64,000 nucleotides of DNA from an uncultured Chloroflexota bacterium (GCA_902805635.1 CADCTC010000001.1:62001-126000); one strand, 5' to 3'. Numbered from the stretch's first letter, positions 1 through 9,488 are shown. Notes: generated by a model from the letters alone, not told the origin. A program made the numbers and translations.

Positions 1-1
1 C

Positions 2-376
2 CCGTTCCCCGGCCCCGGCCTCTCCGTGCGCGTGCTGGGCGAAGTCACCGACGAGAAGTTGGCCGTGCTCCGTGAGGCCGACGCCATCTGGGTGGAAGAG
101 ATCAAGGCGGCCAGCCTGTATCGCGGGCTGGGCCAGGTCTTCGCCGTGCTGACCGATTCCCGCAGCACCGGGGTGATGGGCGACTACCGCACCTACGGCC
201 AGGTGGTCGCGCTGCGCGCCATCACCACCGACGACTACATGACCGCCGACTGGGCGCGCATCCCCTATGAAGTCCTGGGCCGCGCCGCCAACCGGATCGT
301 GAACGAAGTCAAGGGCGTTAACCGCGTGGTCTACGACGTGACGTCCAAGCCGCCCGGCACGGTGGAATGGGAGTAG
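2..376 (+). CDS. guaA: GMP synthase (glutamine-hydrolysing), C-terminal part, 5' truncated by window
   Basis: This is the 3' end of GMP synthase, which converts XMP to GMP with glutamine and ATP. The reading frame is open from base 2 and starts with the family motif PFPGPGL followed by the conserved VRVLGEVT strand. It ends in the typical C-terminal dimerisation segment [14 protein letters not shown]. The ORF track's start at 26 is only an internal GTG. The gene sits 10 bp upstream of purD, so guanylate synthesis and de novo IMP synthesis are probably co-transcribed. Family assignment is secure; the catalytic N-terminal parts lie outside the window. Confidence 0.95.
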   Translation, partial: PFPGPGLSVRVLGEVTDEKLAVLREADAIWVEEIKAASLYRGLGQVFAVLTDSRSTGVMGDYRTYGQVVALRAITTDDYMTADWARIPYEVLGRAANRIVNEVKGVNRVVYDVTSKPPGTVEWE

Positions 377-386
377 TGCGCCTTCA

Positions 387-1652
387 ATGAAGGTTTTGGT
401 GGTTGGGTCGGGCGCGCGCGAGCACGCGCTGGCCTGGGCGGCCGCGCGCAGCCCGGTAGTGTCTTCGGTGGTCCTGGCGCCGGGCAATGGAGGCACCGCG
501 CCAAACGTGGCGGTAGACCCCATGAACGGAGCCGCGGTCGTCGCGGCGGCCCGTGAGGCCAGGGCGGACCTGGTGATCGTCGGCCCGGACGACCCGCTGG
601 CGGCCGGCGTGGTGGACGCGCTCCAGGCGTCGGGCATCCGCGCCTTCGGCCCCACCGCGGCGGCGGCGCAGATAGAGGCGTCCAAGGTGTGGTCCAAGGA
701 CTTCATGCGCCGTTACGGAATCCCGACGGCGCCGCACGAGTCCTTTGACGACCTGCGCGCCGCGCATGCGTTCATCGACCGGCAAGCTGGTCCCCTGGTG
801 GTGAAAGCAGACGGGCTGACGCGCGGCAAGGGCGTCATCGTCTGCGATACCTCGGACGAGGCGCACCAGGCGCTGGACCAGGTGATGGAGCAGCGCGCCT
901 TTGGCGCCGGCGGCGCACGCGTGGTGATCGAGCAGCGGCTGAGTGGAGAAGAAGCGTCGGTCTTCGCGCTGTGCGACGGCGAGACCGCGCTGCCGTTCGA
1001 GGCGGGGCGCGACCACAAGCGCATCTTCGATGGCGACCGCGGCCCCAACACCGGCGGCATGGGCGCCTACAGCCCAACGCGCCTGGTCCCGCCCGACGTA
1101 CTTGACGACGTCATGGAGCGCATCGTGCGGCCCACGATACGCGGCCTGGCGGCGGAGGGACGGCCGTTTACCGGCTTCCTGTACGCCGGGCTGATGTTCA
1201 CGGCGGACGGTCCGCAGGTGATCGAGTTCAACGCCCGGATGGGCGATCCCGAAGCACAGGTGATCCTGCCCCGGCTGGAGAGTGACCTGGTGGAAGCCAT
1301 CCAGGCGGCGGTTGACGGGAAGTTGGCCGGCGTGCGCCTGCGTTGGAGCCAGCGGCACGCGTGTGGCGTCTGCCTCGCCTCGGCGGGGTACCCGGAGACG
1401 GTGCGTGATGGTGTGCCCATTGTCGGCCTGGACCGGCTGCCGCCCGGCGCGCTCGTCTTCCACGCCGGCAGCGAGCGGCGCGGCGACCGGGTTTTCAGCA
1501 AGGGCGGCCGCGTGCTCACGGTCGTGGGGCAGGCCGACTCGTTGGTCGAGGCGCGCGCCGGGGCGTACCGGCTGGCCGAGCAGATCAGCTTCGAGGGTGC
1601 GCACTACCGTAAGGACATCGGCGCGCGTGAGCTGGCGCTCGCCGCGGCCTGA
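387..1652 (+). CDS. purD: Phosphoribosylamine--glycine ligase (GARS)
   Basis: The gene encodes the ATP-grasp enzyme that joins glycine to phosphoribosylamine (step 2 of purine synthesis). The 421-residue length is normal for the family. The N-terminus has the glycine-rich VVGSGAREHALAW motif. An ATP-grasp region around residues 135-240 contains VVKADGLTRGKGV and the PNTGGMGAYSP signature, followed by EFNARMGDPEAQ, which supplies metal ligands. It begins 10 bp after guaA and ends 17 bp before purC in the same operon. A long antisense ORF (384..1604, minus) is a codon-bias shadow. Confidence 0.97.
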   Translation: MKVLVVGSGAREHALAWAAARSPVVSSVVLAPGNGGTAPNVAVDPMNGAAVVAAAREARADLVIVGPDDPLAAGVVDALQASGIRAFGPTAAAAQIEASKVWSKDFMRRYGIPTAPHESFDDLRAAHAFIDRQAGPLVVKADGLTRGKGVIVCDTSDEAHQALDQVMEQRAFGAGGARVVIEQRLSGEEASVFALCDGETALPFEAGRDHKRIFDGDRGPNTGGMGAYSPTRLVPPDVLDDVMERIVRPTIRGLAAEGRPFTGFLYAGLMFTADGPQVIEFNARMGDPEAQVILPRLESDLVEAIQAAVDGKLAGVRLRWSQRHACGVCLASAGYPETVRDGVPIVGLDRLPPGALVFHAGSERRGDRVFSKGGRVLTVVGQADSLVEARAGAYRLAEQISFEGAHYRKDIGARELALAAA

Positions 1653-1669
1653 TCGAGGACAAAATCAGC

Positions 1670-2665
1670 GTGACGACCCAAACACTGCCCGCCGGAATCA
1701 GTGAAACCAGCCTTCCGGGCCTGGTGCGCTTCGCGCGCGGCAAAGTGCGCGACATCTATGCCGTTGGCGATGACCAACTGGTGATCGTCACGACAGACCG
1801 CGTCTCCGCCTTCGACGCCGTGATGCAAACGCCGATCCCGGAGCGCGGCAAGGTGCTGACTCAGCTCTCTGCCTTCTGGTTCGCGGAGACGCAGCACCTG
1901 GTGCCGAACCATCTGCTCTCCACCGACGTGAGCGCATTCCCCGCTCAGGTGCAGGGCCAATCGGATATGCTGGCGGGCCGCGGCATGCTGGTGCGCCGCA
2001 CCAGGCGCATCGACGTGGAGTGTGTCGCGCGTGGCTACATCTCAGGCTCTGCGTGGAGCGAGTACCGCAAGCAGGGCACCGCGTGCGGTATCCGGCTGCC
2101 CGAAGGGTTAGTCGAAAGCCAGCAGCTCCCAGAGCCGATCTTCACACCGGCCATCAAGGCGGACACCGGACACGACGAGAACATCAGTTTCCAGCGGCTG
2201 GTCAGCATCGTCGGCGCGCCGCTGGCCGAGCGGCTGCGCGCGACGACGCTGGCGGTGTACGCCTACGCCGCCCAGGTGGCGCGCGAGCGCGGGATCATCA
2301 TTGCCGACACCAAGATGGAGTTTGGCCTGCTGCCAGCTGGTACCGGCACCACGGATCGCGGCGCCGACGCCGGCACCGCGGGGACCACTACCGAGACGGT
2401 CCGCAACGCGCAGGACGGGGCGGAGGGCGAGCTGATCTTGATTGACGAGCTGCTGACGCCGGATAGCTCTCGGTTCTGGGATGCCGGTGTCTACCGCCCC
2501 GGTGGCACACCAGCCAGTTTCGACAAGCAATACCTGCGCGACTGGCTGGAGCAGAGCGGCTGGAACAAGGAGCCGCCGGCCCCCGCGCTACCCGACGACG
2601 TGGTCGCCGCCACGCGCGAGCGGTACGTCGAGGCGCTGCGGCGATTGACTGGAAAGGGACTGTAA
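1670..2665 (+). CDS. purC: Phosphoribosylaminoimidazole-succinocarboxamide synthase with internal insertion
   Basis: SAICAR synthetase couples CAIR and aspartate with ATP. The GTG start has a GAGGA site 5' of it. Family motifs include GKVRDIY near residue 25, ECVARGYISGSAW near 117-129 and the IADTKMEFG / LILIDELLTPDSSRFW blocks. Between the last two lies a Thr/Gly/Ala-rich stretch (about residues 221-252) that a usual SAICAR synthetase lacks; there the two blocks are nearly contiguous. The insertion stays in frame and presumably forms a surface loop. The stop codon abuts the purS start, so coupling is likely. Confidence 0.96.
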   Translation: MTTQTLPAGISETSLPGLVRFARGKVRDIYAVGDDQLVIVTTDRVSAFDAVMQTPIPERGKVLTQLSAFWFAETQHLVPNHLLSTDVSAFPAQVQGQSDMLAGRGMLVRRTRRIDVECVARGYISGSAWSEYRKQGTACGIRLPEGLVESQQLPEPIFTPAIKADTGHDENISFQRLVSIVGAPLAERLRATTLAVYAYAAQVARERGIIIADTKMEFGLLPAGTGTTDRGADAGTAGTTTETVRNAQDGAEGELILIDELLTPDSSRFWDAGVYRPGGTPASFDKQYLRDWLEQSGWNKEPPAPALPDDVVAATRERYVEALRRLTGKGL

Positions 2666-2929
2666 GTGCTGGCCAAGATCCACGTGACGCTCAAGCCGGG
2701 CGTCAACGACCCGCAGGGGCTGGCGATCGCCGGCGGGCTGCACAGCCTTGGGTTCGGCGACGTACACGAGGTGCGGTCGGGCCGCTACCTTGAGGTGCGC
2801 ATGGAGGGCGTCGACCGCGCCACCGCCGAGCGGCAAATCGAAGAGATGTGCCAGAAGCTGCTCGCCAACACCGTCATCGAGACCTACCGCTATGAAGTGG
2901 CGGAAGTTCGGGAGGACGCGGGCGTATGA
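2666..2929 (+). CDS. purS: Phosphoribosylformylglycinamidine synthase subunit PurS
   Basis: This 87-residue protein is the small structural subunit that holds PurL and PurQ together in the three-subunit FGAM synthase of Gram-positive-type bacteria. It shows the PurS pattern: [15 protein letters not shown] at the N-terminus, the [18 protein letters not shown] block and a C-terminal [15 protein letters not shown] block. It starts with GTG immediately after the purC stop and overlaps purQ by 4 bp. With separate PurS, PurQ and a short PurL, the complex is the multi-subunit type, not the single-chain PurL of enterobacteria. Confidence 0.95.
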   Translation: MLAKIHVTLKPGVNDPQGLAIAGGLHSLGFGDVHEVRSGRYLEVRMEGVDRATAERQIEEMCQKLLANTVIETYRYEVAEVREDAGV

Positions 2930-3630
2930 AGTTCGCCATCGCCGTTTTTCCCGGCTCCAACTGTGAGGCGGACACGCACCACGTGCTGACCAGCGTGATG
3001 GGGCAGCAGGCGGAGTACGTCTGGCACGCCACCGAAGGACGCAATTCGCTGGACGGCTACGACTGTGTCGTGCTACCCGGTGGGTTCGCACACGGCGATT
3101 ACCTGCGCGTGGGCGCCATCGCCGCGATCTCGCCGGTGATGGAGGCGGTGCGCGCCTACGCCGAGCGCGGCGGCCTGGTGCTGGGCATCTGCAATGGCTT
3201 CCAGATCTTATTGGAAGCGCAGCTGCTGCCCGGCGCCATCCAGCAGAACCGCTCGCTCCAGTTCCGCTCGCAGTGGGTCCACCTGCGCGTGGAGAACGAC
3301 CAGACGCCGTTCACTCGCGCCTACGAGCGCGGCCAGGTGGTGAACTACCCCGTGTCGCACGGCGACGGCAGCTACTTCGCGGATGCCGCTACGCTGGCCG
3401 AGCTGGAAACCAATGGCCAGGTAGTCTTCCGCTACTGCGACGCGCAGGGCAACGTCACGCCGGAGGCGAACCCCAATGGCTCCTCCGGAAACATCGCCGG
3501 CATCCGCAACCGGCGCGGCAACGTGCTCGGCCTGATGCCGCACCCCGAGCGTTGCTGCGAGCCAATCCTCGGCGGCACCGACGGCAAGGGCATGTTCGAG
3601 TCGGTGGTAAACGCGCTGGTGACCGCCTGA
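2926..3630 (+). CDS. purQ: Phosphoribosylformylglycinamidine synthase subunit PurQ
   Basis: This class I glutamine amidotransferase supplies ammonia to PurL. The nucleophilic cysteine is in [12 protein letters not shown] (about residue 88) and the His/Glu dyad is in [11 protein letters not shown] near the C-terminus. The N-terminal [14 protein letters not shown] block is typical. The 234-residue length is normal. It overlaps purS by 4 bp (ATGA), and its TGA overlaps the purL ATG by one base, consistent with stoichiometric translation of the complex. Confidence 0.96.
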   Translation: MKFAIAVFPGSNCEADTHHVLTSVMGQQAEYVWHATEGRNSLDGYDCVVLPGGFAHGDYLRVGAIAAISPVMEAVRAYAERGGLVLGICNGFQILLEAQLLPGAIQQNRSLQFRSQWVHLRVENDQTPFTRAYERGQVVNYPVSHGDGSYFADAATLAELETNGQVVFRYCDAQGNVTPEANPNGSSGNIAGIRNRRGNVLGLMPHPERCCEPILGGTDGKGMFESVVNALVTA

Positions 3631-5993
3631 TGACGACTACAGCCACAGCGGCCACAGCAGGCACAGCAGCCACTGCAATCGCGCCGGAAGCCCTGATCGA
3701 GCCGACCGACGCGCAGCTGCGCGAGGTGGCGCTGACGCGCGCCGAGTTCGACGAGTTCTGCCGCCGTCTGGGGCGCCGCCCGACCGCGGTGGAGCTCGGC
3801 ATCTGCGGTGCGATGTGGAGCGAGCACTGCGGCTACAAGAACAGCCGGCCACTGCTGCGCCGCTTCCGGTCCCAGGGAATGGAGGCGGCCACGCGCATCC
3901 TGGTCGGCGCGGGGGAAGAGAACGCCGGGGCGGTGGACGTGGGAGACGGGCTGGCCGCCATCTTCAAGATCGAGAGCCACAATCACCCCAGCGCGGTCGA
4001 GCCGTTCCAGGGCGCCGCCACCGGCGTTGGTGGCATCGTGCGTGACATCTTCACGATGGGCGCCCGCCCCATCGCCACGCTCGATTCGCTGCGCTTCGGG
4101 CCACCCGACGACGCGGACCCGGCGCGCGCCGCGCGAAACCGCTACCTCTTCGAGGGCGTAGTAGGCGGCGTCGGGCGCTATTCCAACTGCATCGGCGTGC
4201 CCAACGCGGGCGGCGAGGTGGTGTTCGCCCGCAGCTACGCCGACAACCCGCTGGTGAACGCCATGTGCGTCGGCATTGCTCGCGCCGACAAGCTGGTGAG
4301 CGCCCGCGCCAGCGGCGCGGGGAATAGCGTGCTGCTGGTGGGGGCGGACACCGGGCGCGATGGCCTGCACGGCGCGACCTTCGCCAGCGTGGACGACCCG
4401 CAGGCGTCCCACCGCGGCGTGGTGCAGGTGGGGGACCCGTTCCGCGAGAAGCTGCTGATCGAGGCGTGCCTGGAGGTGCTGGACGCGCCCTGGCTAGTGG
4501 GCATGCAGGACCTGGGCGCGGCCGGGCTGACCAGCTCAACGGTGGAGTGCGCCAGCAAGGGCGAGAGCGGCATCGAGATCGATGTCGCCAAAGTCTCGCG
4601 GCGCGAGACCGGTCTGACGGCGTACGAGGTGATGCTCTCCGAGAGCCAGGAGCGCATGCTGGTGATCGTGGCGCGCGGACACGAGGCCGAGGCGCAGTCG
4701 GTCTTCGCGCGCTGGGGGCTGCACTCGGACGTGATCGGCCAGGTCACCGACGACCAGCTGGTGCGCGTGCTGGACGGCGACCGTGTGATGGCCGAGCTGC
4801 CCCACACCATCCTGACCGAGCCACCGCTGTACGTCCGTGAGGGCGTGGAGGCGGAGCACATCCGCGCCGCCCGCGAGCGCGACCTCTCCGGCCTGCCGGT
4901 GCCGGCGGACCTGAACGACACGCTGCTGCGGCTGCTGGCGGCGCCCAACATCGCCAGCAAGCGCTACGTCTACCGGCGCTACGACACCACAGTGCAGGCG
5001 AACACCGTGGTAGCGCCGGGCGGCGACGCGGCGGTGCTGCGCCTGAAGGGGACGCGCCGCGCTATCGCGCTGAAGACCGACGGCAACGGCCGCTACTGCT
5101 ACCTGGACCCGCTGATGGGCGGGCGCATCACGGTGGCCGAGGCGGCGCGCAACGTCTCGTGCACCGGCGCGCTGCCACTCGCGGCGACAGACTGCCTCAA
5201 CTTCGGCAACCCGGAGAAGCCCGCCGTCTACTACCAGCTGCAGCAGTGCATCGAGGGCATGGCGCAAGCGTGCGAGGCGCTGGGCGCCCCCGTTATCAGC
5301 GGCAACGTGAGCCTCTACAACGAGAGCGGCGGCGAGCCGATCTACCCCACACCCATCGTGGGCGTCCTGGGCCTGCTAGAGGACGCGGAGCAGCGCTGCA
5401 CCAGCGATTTCAAACGCGCGGGCGACGTGGTGGCGCTGCTGGGCGAGACGCACGAGGAGCTGGGTGCATCTGAATATCTGGAACTGGTTCACGGGTTGGT
5501 AGCCGGCCACGTCCCGAAGCTAAACCTGGACGCGGAGTTCGGCATCCAGGCGGCGGTGCGAGAGGCGATCTCGCAGGGCCTGTTGAGCTCCGCGCATGAC
5601 TGCTCCGATGGCGGTCTAGCCGTCGCGCTGGTGGAAAGCTGCACTGCCCCCGACGGCATCCCAGCCGATGACGCCTCACGCAACGTCTCGTCCATCGGCG
5701 TGCGCGTCACGCTTCCCGACGCCTGGCGTGCCCTTCGGCCGGACGCCGCGCTGTTCGGGGAGAGCCAGTCACGCATCGTGGTGTCGCTGCCGGAAGCGCA
5801 ATGGGGTGCCCTGGAAGACGTGGCCAAACGCCACGGCATCCCGCTCTCCCGTCTGGGGATCACGGGCGGCGACCGTGTGGCGATCGAGCCCTACCTGGAC
5901 GTGCCGCTGAGCCAGGCGAGGACGCGGTACGAGACGGGGCTGGAAACTGCCCTCGGCCGACCTGCGCGGCCAGCGGCCGGCGGCTGCGCCTGA
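3630..5993 (+). CDS. purL: Phosphoribosylformylglycinamidine synthase subunit PurL
   Basis: PurL is the synthetase subunit that makes FGAM from FGAR, ATP and ammonia. The ATG at 3630 overlaps the purQ stop and gives 787 residues, the usual size for the short PurL; the ORF-track start at 3273 lies inside purQ. Motifs are MWSEHCGYKNSR (about 62-73), ESHNHPSAVEPFQGAATGVGG (about 117-137), a second ISGNVSLYNES block and the late DCSDGGLAVAL block. The first 20 residues are a Thr/Ala repeat before the conserved ALIEPTDAQL, apparently an unconserved leader. Confidence 0.96.
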   Translation: MTTTATAATAGTAATAIAPEALIEPTDAQLREVALTRAEFDEFCRRLGRRPTAVELGICGAMWSEHCGYKNSRPLLRRFRSQGMEAATRILVGAGEENAGAVDVGDGLAAIFKIESHNHPSAVEPFQGAATGVGGIVRDIFTMGARPIATLDSLRFGPPDDADPARAARNRYLFEGVVGGVGRYSNCIGVPNAGGEVVFARSYADNPLVNAMCVGIARADKLVSARASGAGNSVLLVGADTGRDGLHGATFASVDDPQASHRGVVQVGDPFREKLLIEACLEVLDAPWLVGMQDLGAAGLTSSTVECASKGESGIEIDVAKVSRRETGLTAYEVMLSESQERMLVIVARGHEAEAQSVFARWGLHSDVIGQVTDDQLVRVLDGDRVMAELPHTILTEPPLYVREGVEAEHIRAARERDLSGLPVPADLNDTLLRLLAAPNIASKRYVYRRYDTTVQANTVVAPGGDAAVLRLKGTRRAIALKTDGNGRYCYLDPLMGGRITVAEAARNVSCTGALPLAATDCLNFGNPEKPAVYYQLQQCIEGMAQACEALGAPVISGNVSLYNESGGEPIYPTPIVGVLGLLEDAEQRCTSDFKRAGDVVALLGETHEELGASEYLELVHGLVAGHVPKLNLDAEFGIQAAVREAISQGLLSSAHDCSDGGLAVALVESCTAPDGIPADDASRNVSSIGVRVTLPDAWRALRPDAALFGESQSRIVVSLPEAQWGALEDVAKRHGIPLSRLGITGGDRVAIEPYLDVPLSQARTRYETGLETALGRPARPAAGGCA

Positions 5994-6028
5994 ATGCCTG
6001 TGGGCCGAATGCCTGTGGGCCCACAGGC
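5992..6028. repeat. 15-bp tandem duplication running into an 18-bp perfect palindrome
   Basis: The unit gaatgcctgtgggcc occurs twice in tandem (5992-6006 and 6007-6021). The second copy runs into the perfect palindrome gcctgtgggcccacaggc (6011-6028). The element straddles the purL stop and the first possible purF codons. No T-run follows, so a classical intrinsic terminator is not supported. An mRNA hairpin or a palindromic binding site between purL and purF is possible. Confidence 0.75.
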
Positions 6029-7715
6029 GCCGCCGCCGGGGATACAATTGAATGTGAATAGAGGCCCAGCCTTCCCGGCTTCCGAGCAGATTGACCTCGC
6101 ACACGATGTGCGCGACCCACGCGATGCGCGTGGTGCAGGCAACGCGATCAGCCCGGACGACGCTGAGCAGGCCGGGCACGTTGGGCAGGGTGGGGAAGCC
6201 GAGCAGGAGGAGCAGCCGCCGCGCGAGGCGTGCGGCGTGTTCGGCATCTACGGCAAGGACGTGGAGGCGGCGCGCATCACGTACTTTGGGCTGTACGCCC
6301 TCCAGCATCGCGGGCAAGAGTCGGCCGGCATCGCCGTGTCTGATGGCGAGGCGATGCGCTTCTACAAGGCCATGGGGCTGGTGTCACAGGTGTTCAACGA
6401 GGACATCCTGCGCCAGCTGGAAGGCTCCATCGCCTGTGGCCACAACCGCTACTCCACCACCGGCGGCTCGCGCGAAGAGAACGCGCAGCCCGTCTTTGCC
6501 GACGTCGATCCGTCCACGAGCGCTGGCGGTCCAGAGGGGCGCATCTTCATCGCCCACAACGGCAATCTGGTCAACTCCGATTCGCTGCGCGAAGGGCTGC
6601 TGGCGGATGGCTTCGTGCCCCGCACGTCCACCGACAGCGAGCTGATCGCGGCGCTGGTGGCGCGGGCGCCCGGCGCCACGTGGGGCGAGCGGGTCACGCG
6701 CGTCATGCCGCGGCTGATTGGCGCCTACTCGTTGGTGATGCTGACCAAAGACCAGCTGATCGGCGCGCGCGACCCGCTGGGCAACCGCCCGCTGTGCATC
6801 GGCAAACGCGACCACGCCTGGGTGCTGGCCTCCGAATCGTGTGCCCTGGATACCGTGGGGGCGCAGTTCGTGCGCGAGATCGATCCCGGAGAAGTGGTGG
6901 TGATCGACGCCAGCGGGGTCAGCAGCTACCGCGCGCCGGTGGATACGCGGCGCCACGCGCTGTGCCTGTTCGAGTTCATCTACTTGGCGCGCCCGGACAG
7001 CGTGATCGAGAACAAGCTGGTCTACGAGACGCGCTACGCCATGGGCCGCCAGCTGGCCAAGGACTACCCCGTGGAGGCGGACCTGGTGATCGGCGTGCCG
7101 ACCACGGCGCTGCCCGCGGCGCACGGCTACGCCGCGGAGGCGGGCTTGCCCTACCGCGACGGCTTGATGTCCAACCGCTATATCCACCGCACCTTCATCC
7201 AGCCGGACCAGAGCATGCGCCAGGCGGCGGCGCGCTTGAAGTACAACCCGCTGCCGGAGGTGCTCAAGGGCAAGCGCGTGGTGGTGGTGGACGATAGCAT
7301 CGTGCGTGGCACGTCACAGGAGCAGATCGTGGGCATGCTGCGCCGCGCCGGCGCGCGCGAGGTACACCTGCGCATCTGCGCGCCGCCGCTGCGCCATCCG
7401 TGTTTCCTGGGCGTGGATATGGCCACCTATGGCGAGCTCATCGCGCATCGGCTGACCGAAGAGGAGGCCATCCGCCAGAAGGTGGGCGCGGACTCGCTGG
7501 GCTACCTGACGCTGCAGGGCGCCTACCAGGCCGTGGGGCTCGATCCGAAGGGCTTCTGCACCGCGTGCTTCTCTGGCGACTACCCGGTCCCAGTGCAGCT
7601 CGGCTTCGAGCGCGCCAACCCCAAGCTGCGCCTGGAGAACCCCGCCGCCCTGGACGTGGACAAGCCGTCGTCCGCGGAGCTACCTAAGACGGAAACCATC
7701 GCGGCGGCGCGGTAG
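5994..7715 (+). CDS. purF: Amidophosphoribosyltransferase
   Basis: PurF catalyses the first committed step of purine synthesis, phosphoribosylamine from PRPP and glutamine. The class II glutaminase begins at the cysteine of EACGVFGIYG, and the PRPP-binding loop VVVVDDSIVRGTS lies near residue 430. Cysteines in APPLRHPCF and CTACFSGDYP fit the Fe-S-containing B. subtilis-type enzyme. In this ORF the catalytic Cys is residue 80, although the family usually has about 10 preceding residues that are processed off. The upstream 70 residues include the palindrome, so a later start (for example GTG at 6108) is plausible. The enzyme call is secure and the start is not. Confidence 0.93.
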   Translation: MPVGRMPVGPQAPPPGIQLNVNRGPAFPASEQIDLAHDVRDPRDARGAGNAISPDDAEQAGHVGQGGEAEQEEQPPREACGVFGIYGKDVEAARITYFGLYALQHRGQESAGIAVSDGEAMRFYKAMGLVSQVFNEDILRQLEGSIACGHNRYSTTGGSREENAQPVFADVDPSTSAGGPEGRIFIAHNGNLVNSDSLREGLLADGFVPRTSTDSELIAALVARAPGATWGERVTRVMPRLIGAYSLVMLTKDQLIGARDPLGNRPLCIGKRDHAWVLASESCALDTVGAQFVREIDPGEVVVIDASGVSSYRAPVDTRRHALCLFEFIYLARPDSVIENKLVYETRYAMGRQLAKDYPVEADLVIGVPTTALPAAHGYAAEAGLPYRDGLMSNRYIHRTFIQPDQSMRQAAARLKYNPLPEVLKGKRVVVVDDSIVRGTSQEQIVGMLRRAGAREVHLRICAPPLRHPCFLGVDMATYGELIAHRLTEEEAIRQKVGADSLGYLTLQGAYQAVGLDPKGFCTACFSGDYPVPVQLGFERANPKLRLENPAALDVDKPSSAELPKTETIAAAR

Positions 7716-7721
7716 CTTCCT

Positions 7722-9488
7722 CTAGCGAGAGGGCTGCCATGCTAACGCCGTGATCTCGTCGTCCACCGGATCCTGGTGGGCATGGAGGGGCCAGAACAGG
7801 CCGGTCCAGCGCCGGATGGGGTGGGAGCGGTAGACAGGGAGTGGTTGATCTGGCCGGGAAGGGTCGTAGACCGCCAGGCCGCCCTTGGTACCGATCCACA
7901 CGCGGCCGTCGGGCGCGACGGCAAGCGCCTCTACCCAGGCGTGAGGAAGCTGTGGTGCGGTGGCACGGCTGCCTGGCGTGCCTTGAACGTTCGGCGTGGC
8001 TGGGGAAGCTGGCGTGGCTGCCGTGCCTGGCGCGCCCGCAGTGATGACCGTCCATACGAGTGAGGTCGGAACGCGGTCGTCCAGGATGGCAAGACCACGA
8101 TCGGTGGCGAAGTAGATCCGGCCGTCGCGGCCTTCGGCGATGGCGTGCACGGCGCCTCCTGGGAGCGGTGTCCCTCCCGGGAGGAAGGTGCGCCAGCGCG
8201 ACGCGTCGCCGCTGCCGAGCGAATATTCGCCCGCCGCGGGGTTCAACACCGCCGCGCCGCCGTTGGCGCCAAACCACATGCGACCGCGGCTGTCCTGCAT
8301 GATGGCGTACACCAGGTTGGCTGGCAGCGCATCGCGCGTGCTGGAGCCGTTGAAGCCCGCCACCCAGTCGCCCGGGTCGTGCGCCACACGGCCAGGCTCG
8401 TAGACATTGACTCCGCCGGCGCCGCCCGCCCAGATGCGGCCGGTGTTATCGATGAACACCGCATCAAGCACCTGGTGGAGCAGGGGCGCGTTGTGCAAGC
8501 CATAGAAGCGCCCGCTGCCGCGCTCGTCGACAGCTGCCAGCCCTTTGCCCGTGCCGGTCCAGGCGACACCGTGCGCATCAACCGCGGCGGCGAGCGCCAC
8601 CGGATCGGGCAGTGCTCCCGTGCCCGACGACGCCGTCCGCCAGCGCGTGTCCGTCGCGCCCGTCTGGAGCCGCGCCAGACCCGTGGGCGTGGCGAACCAC
8701 ACGTCGCCCGCAGGCCCCACGGCAATATCGGTGATAGCGTTAGACGGCAGCGGCGCCCATGGCCGGCGCACGGCCTCCCAGTGCGGCGTGCCATCGGCCG
8801 CCCAGTGCAGCCGGCTGGCGCCCCGCGGTGTGCCCACCCACAGCGATCCCTCGGCCCGGCGAGTCACCCCAGGCAGCCCAGCGGGCGCAGCTACGGGTGG
8901 CGCGGGCTGCGCTGACGCGCCAAAGGAGCCACCCACGACCACGACGGCGCATCCCGTCGTGACGCCGGCGAGCACCGCGACCAGCAGGCGCAGCGCCGGA
9001 AGTGCGCGGCGACGATAGAGAGTGGCCAGCGCCGCCTGCGCTTCCAGACGCTCGGCGAGTGGCGCGCGACTCTGCCACCAGGCGTGGCCGCCGGCGAGCG
9101 TCGCCAGTACGGCGGCCACGCTCCCGGCCAGGACGATCGGCGCTGGGTATACCGTCCGCCCCACCCCAGATTCCTCGGCGGCGATAGACACGGCAAGAGT
9201 AGTCGCATCGTCGGCCGGGCCGGCCGCGAAGTAGACGGCGCCACCGGCCACGAGCGCACACAGTGTGAGCGCGGTCCACCAGCGCACCGCGCGCCCCACC
9301 GGGCTACGTCCGGCGGCGCGCCAGAGGCGCCAGCCAAGATAGAGCAGCGCCAGGGCGACGAACGGTGCGAGCAACCGCAGCGTGGAGACGCTGGTCATGC
9401 GTGCCCAGATGCGCAGCGCCACGTTCAGGACGCGCAGTATCTGGCGGGGCAGCTGGGGCCCGGCGCCGTCGATCGTTACGTCATCCAT
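7722..9488 (-). CDS. Membrane protein with seven-bladed regulator-type beta-propeller
   Basis: The 588-residue product has four hydrophobic segments in its first 190 residues, then about seven repeats of the 'two-component regulator propeller' type. Examples are GSLWVGTPRGASRL, GDVWFATPTGLARL, GRIWAGGAGGVNVY, GRMWFGANGG, GRIYFATDRGLAIL and GRVWIGTKGGLAVY. These blades usually form the sensor of hybrid kinases, but no kinase, receiver or other output domain follows. A Pro/Ala/Thr-rich insertion interrupts the last blades. The gene is convergent with purF (6 bp gap) and divergent from the next gene. Function unknown; an extracytoplasmic sensing or binding role is inferred. Confidence 0.75.
   Translation of the reverse strand: MDDVTIDGAGPQLPRQILRVLNVALRIWARMTSVSTLRLLAPFVALALLYLGWRLWRAAGRSPVGRAVRWWTALTLCALVAGGAVYFAAGPADDATTLAVSIAAEESGVGRTVYPAPIVLAGSVAAVLATLAGGHAWWQSRAPLAERLEAQAALATLYRRRALPALRLLVAVLAGVTTGCAVVVVGGSFGASAQPAPPVAAPAGLPGVTRRAEGSLWVGTPRGASRLHWAADGTPHWEAVRRPWAPLPSNAITDIAVGPAGDVWFATPTGLARLQTGATDTRWRTASSGTGALPDPVALAAAVDAHGVAWTGTGKGLAAVDERGSGRFYGLHNAPLLHQVLDAVFIDNTGRIWAGGAGGVNVYEPGRVAHDPGDWVAGFNGSSTRDALPANLVYAIMQDSRGRMWFGANGGAAVLNPAAGEYSLGSGDASRWRTFLPGGTPLPGGAVHAIAEGRDGRIYFATDRGLAILDDRVPTSLVWTVITAGAPGTAATPASPATPNVQGTPGSRATAPQLPHAWVEALAVAPDGRVWIGTKGGLAVYDPSRPDQPLPVYRSHPIRRWTGLFWPLHAHQDPVDDEITALAWQPSR

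Noticed and set aside
384-1604. 406-aa minus-strand ORF opposite purD
   Set aside because: Shadow of purD; His/Arg/Gln-rich with no domain, while purD has complete ATP-grasp motifs.
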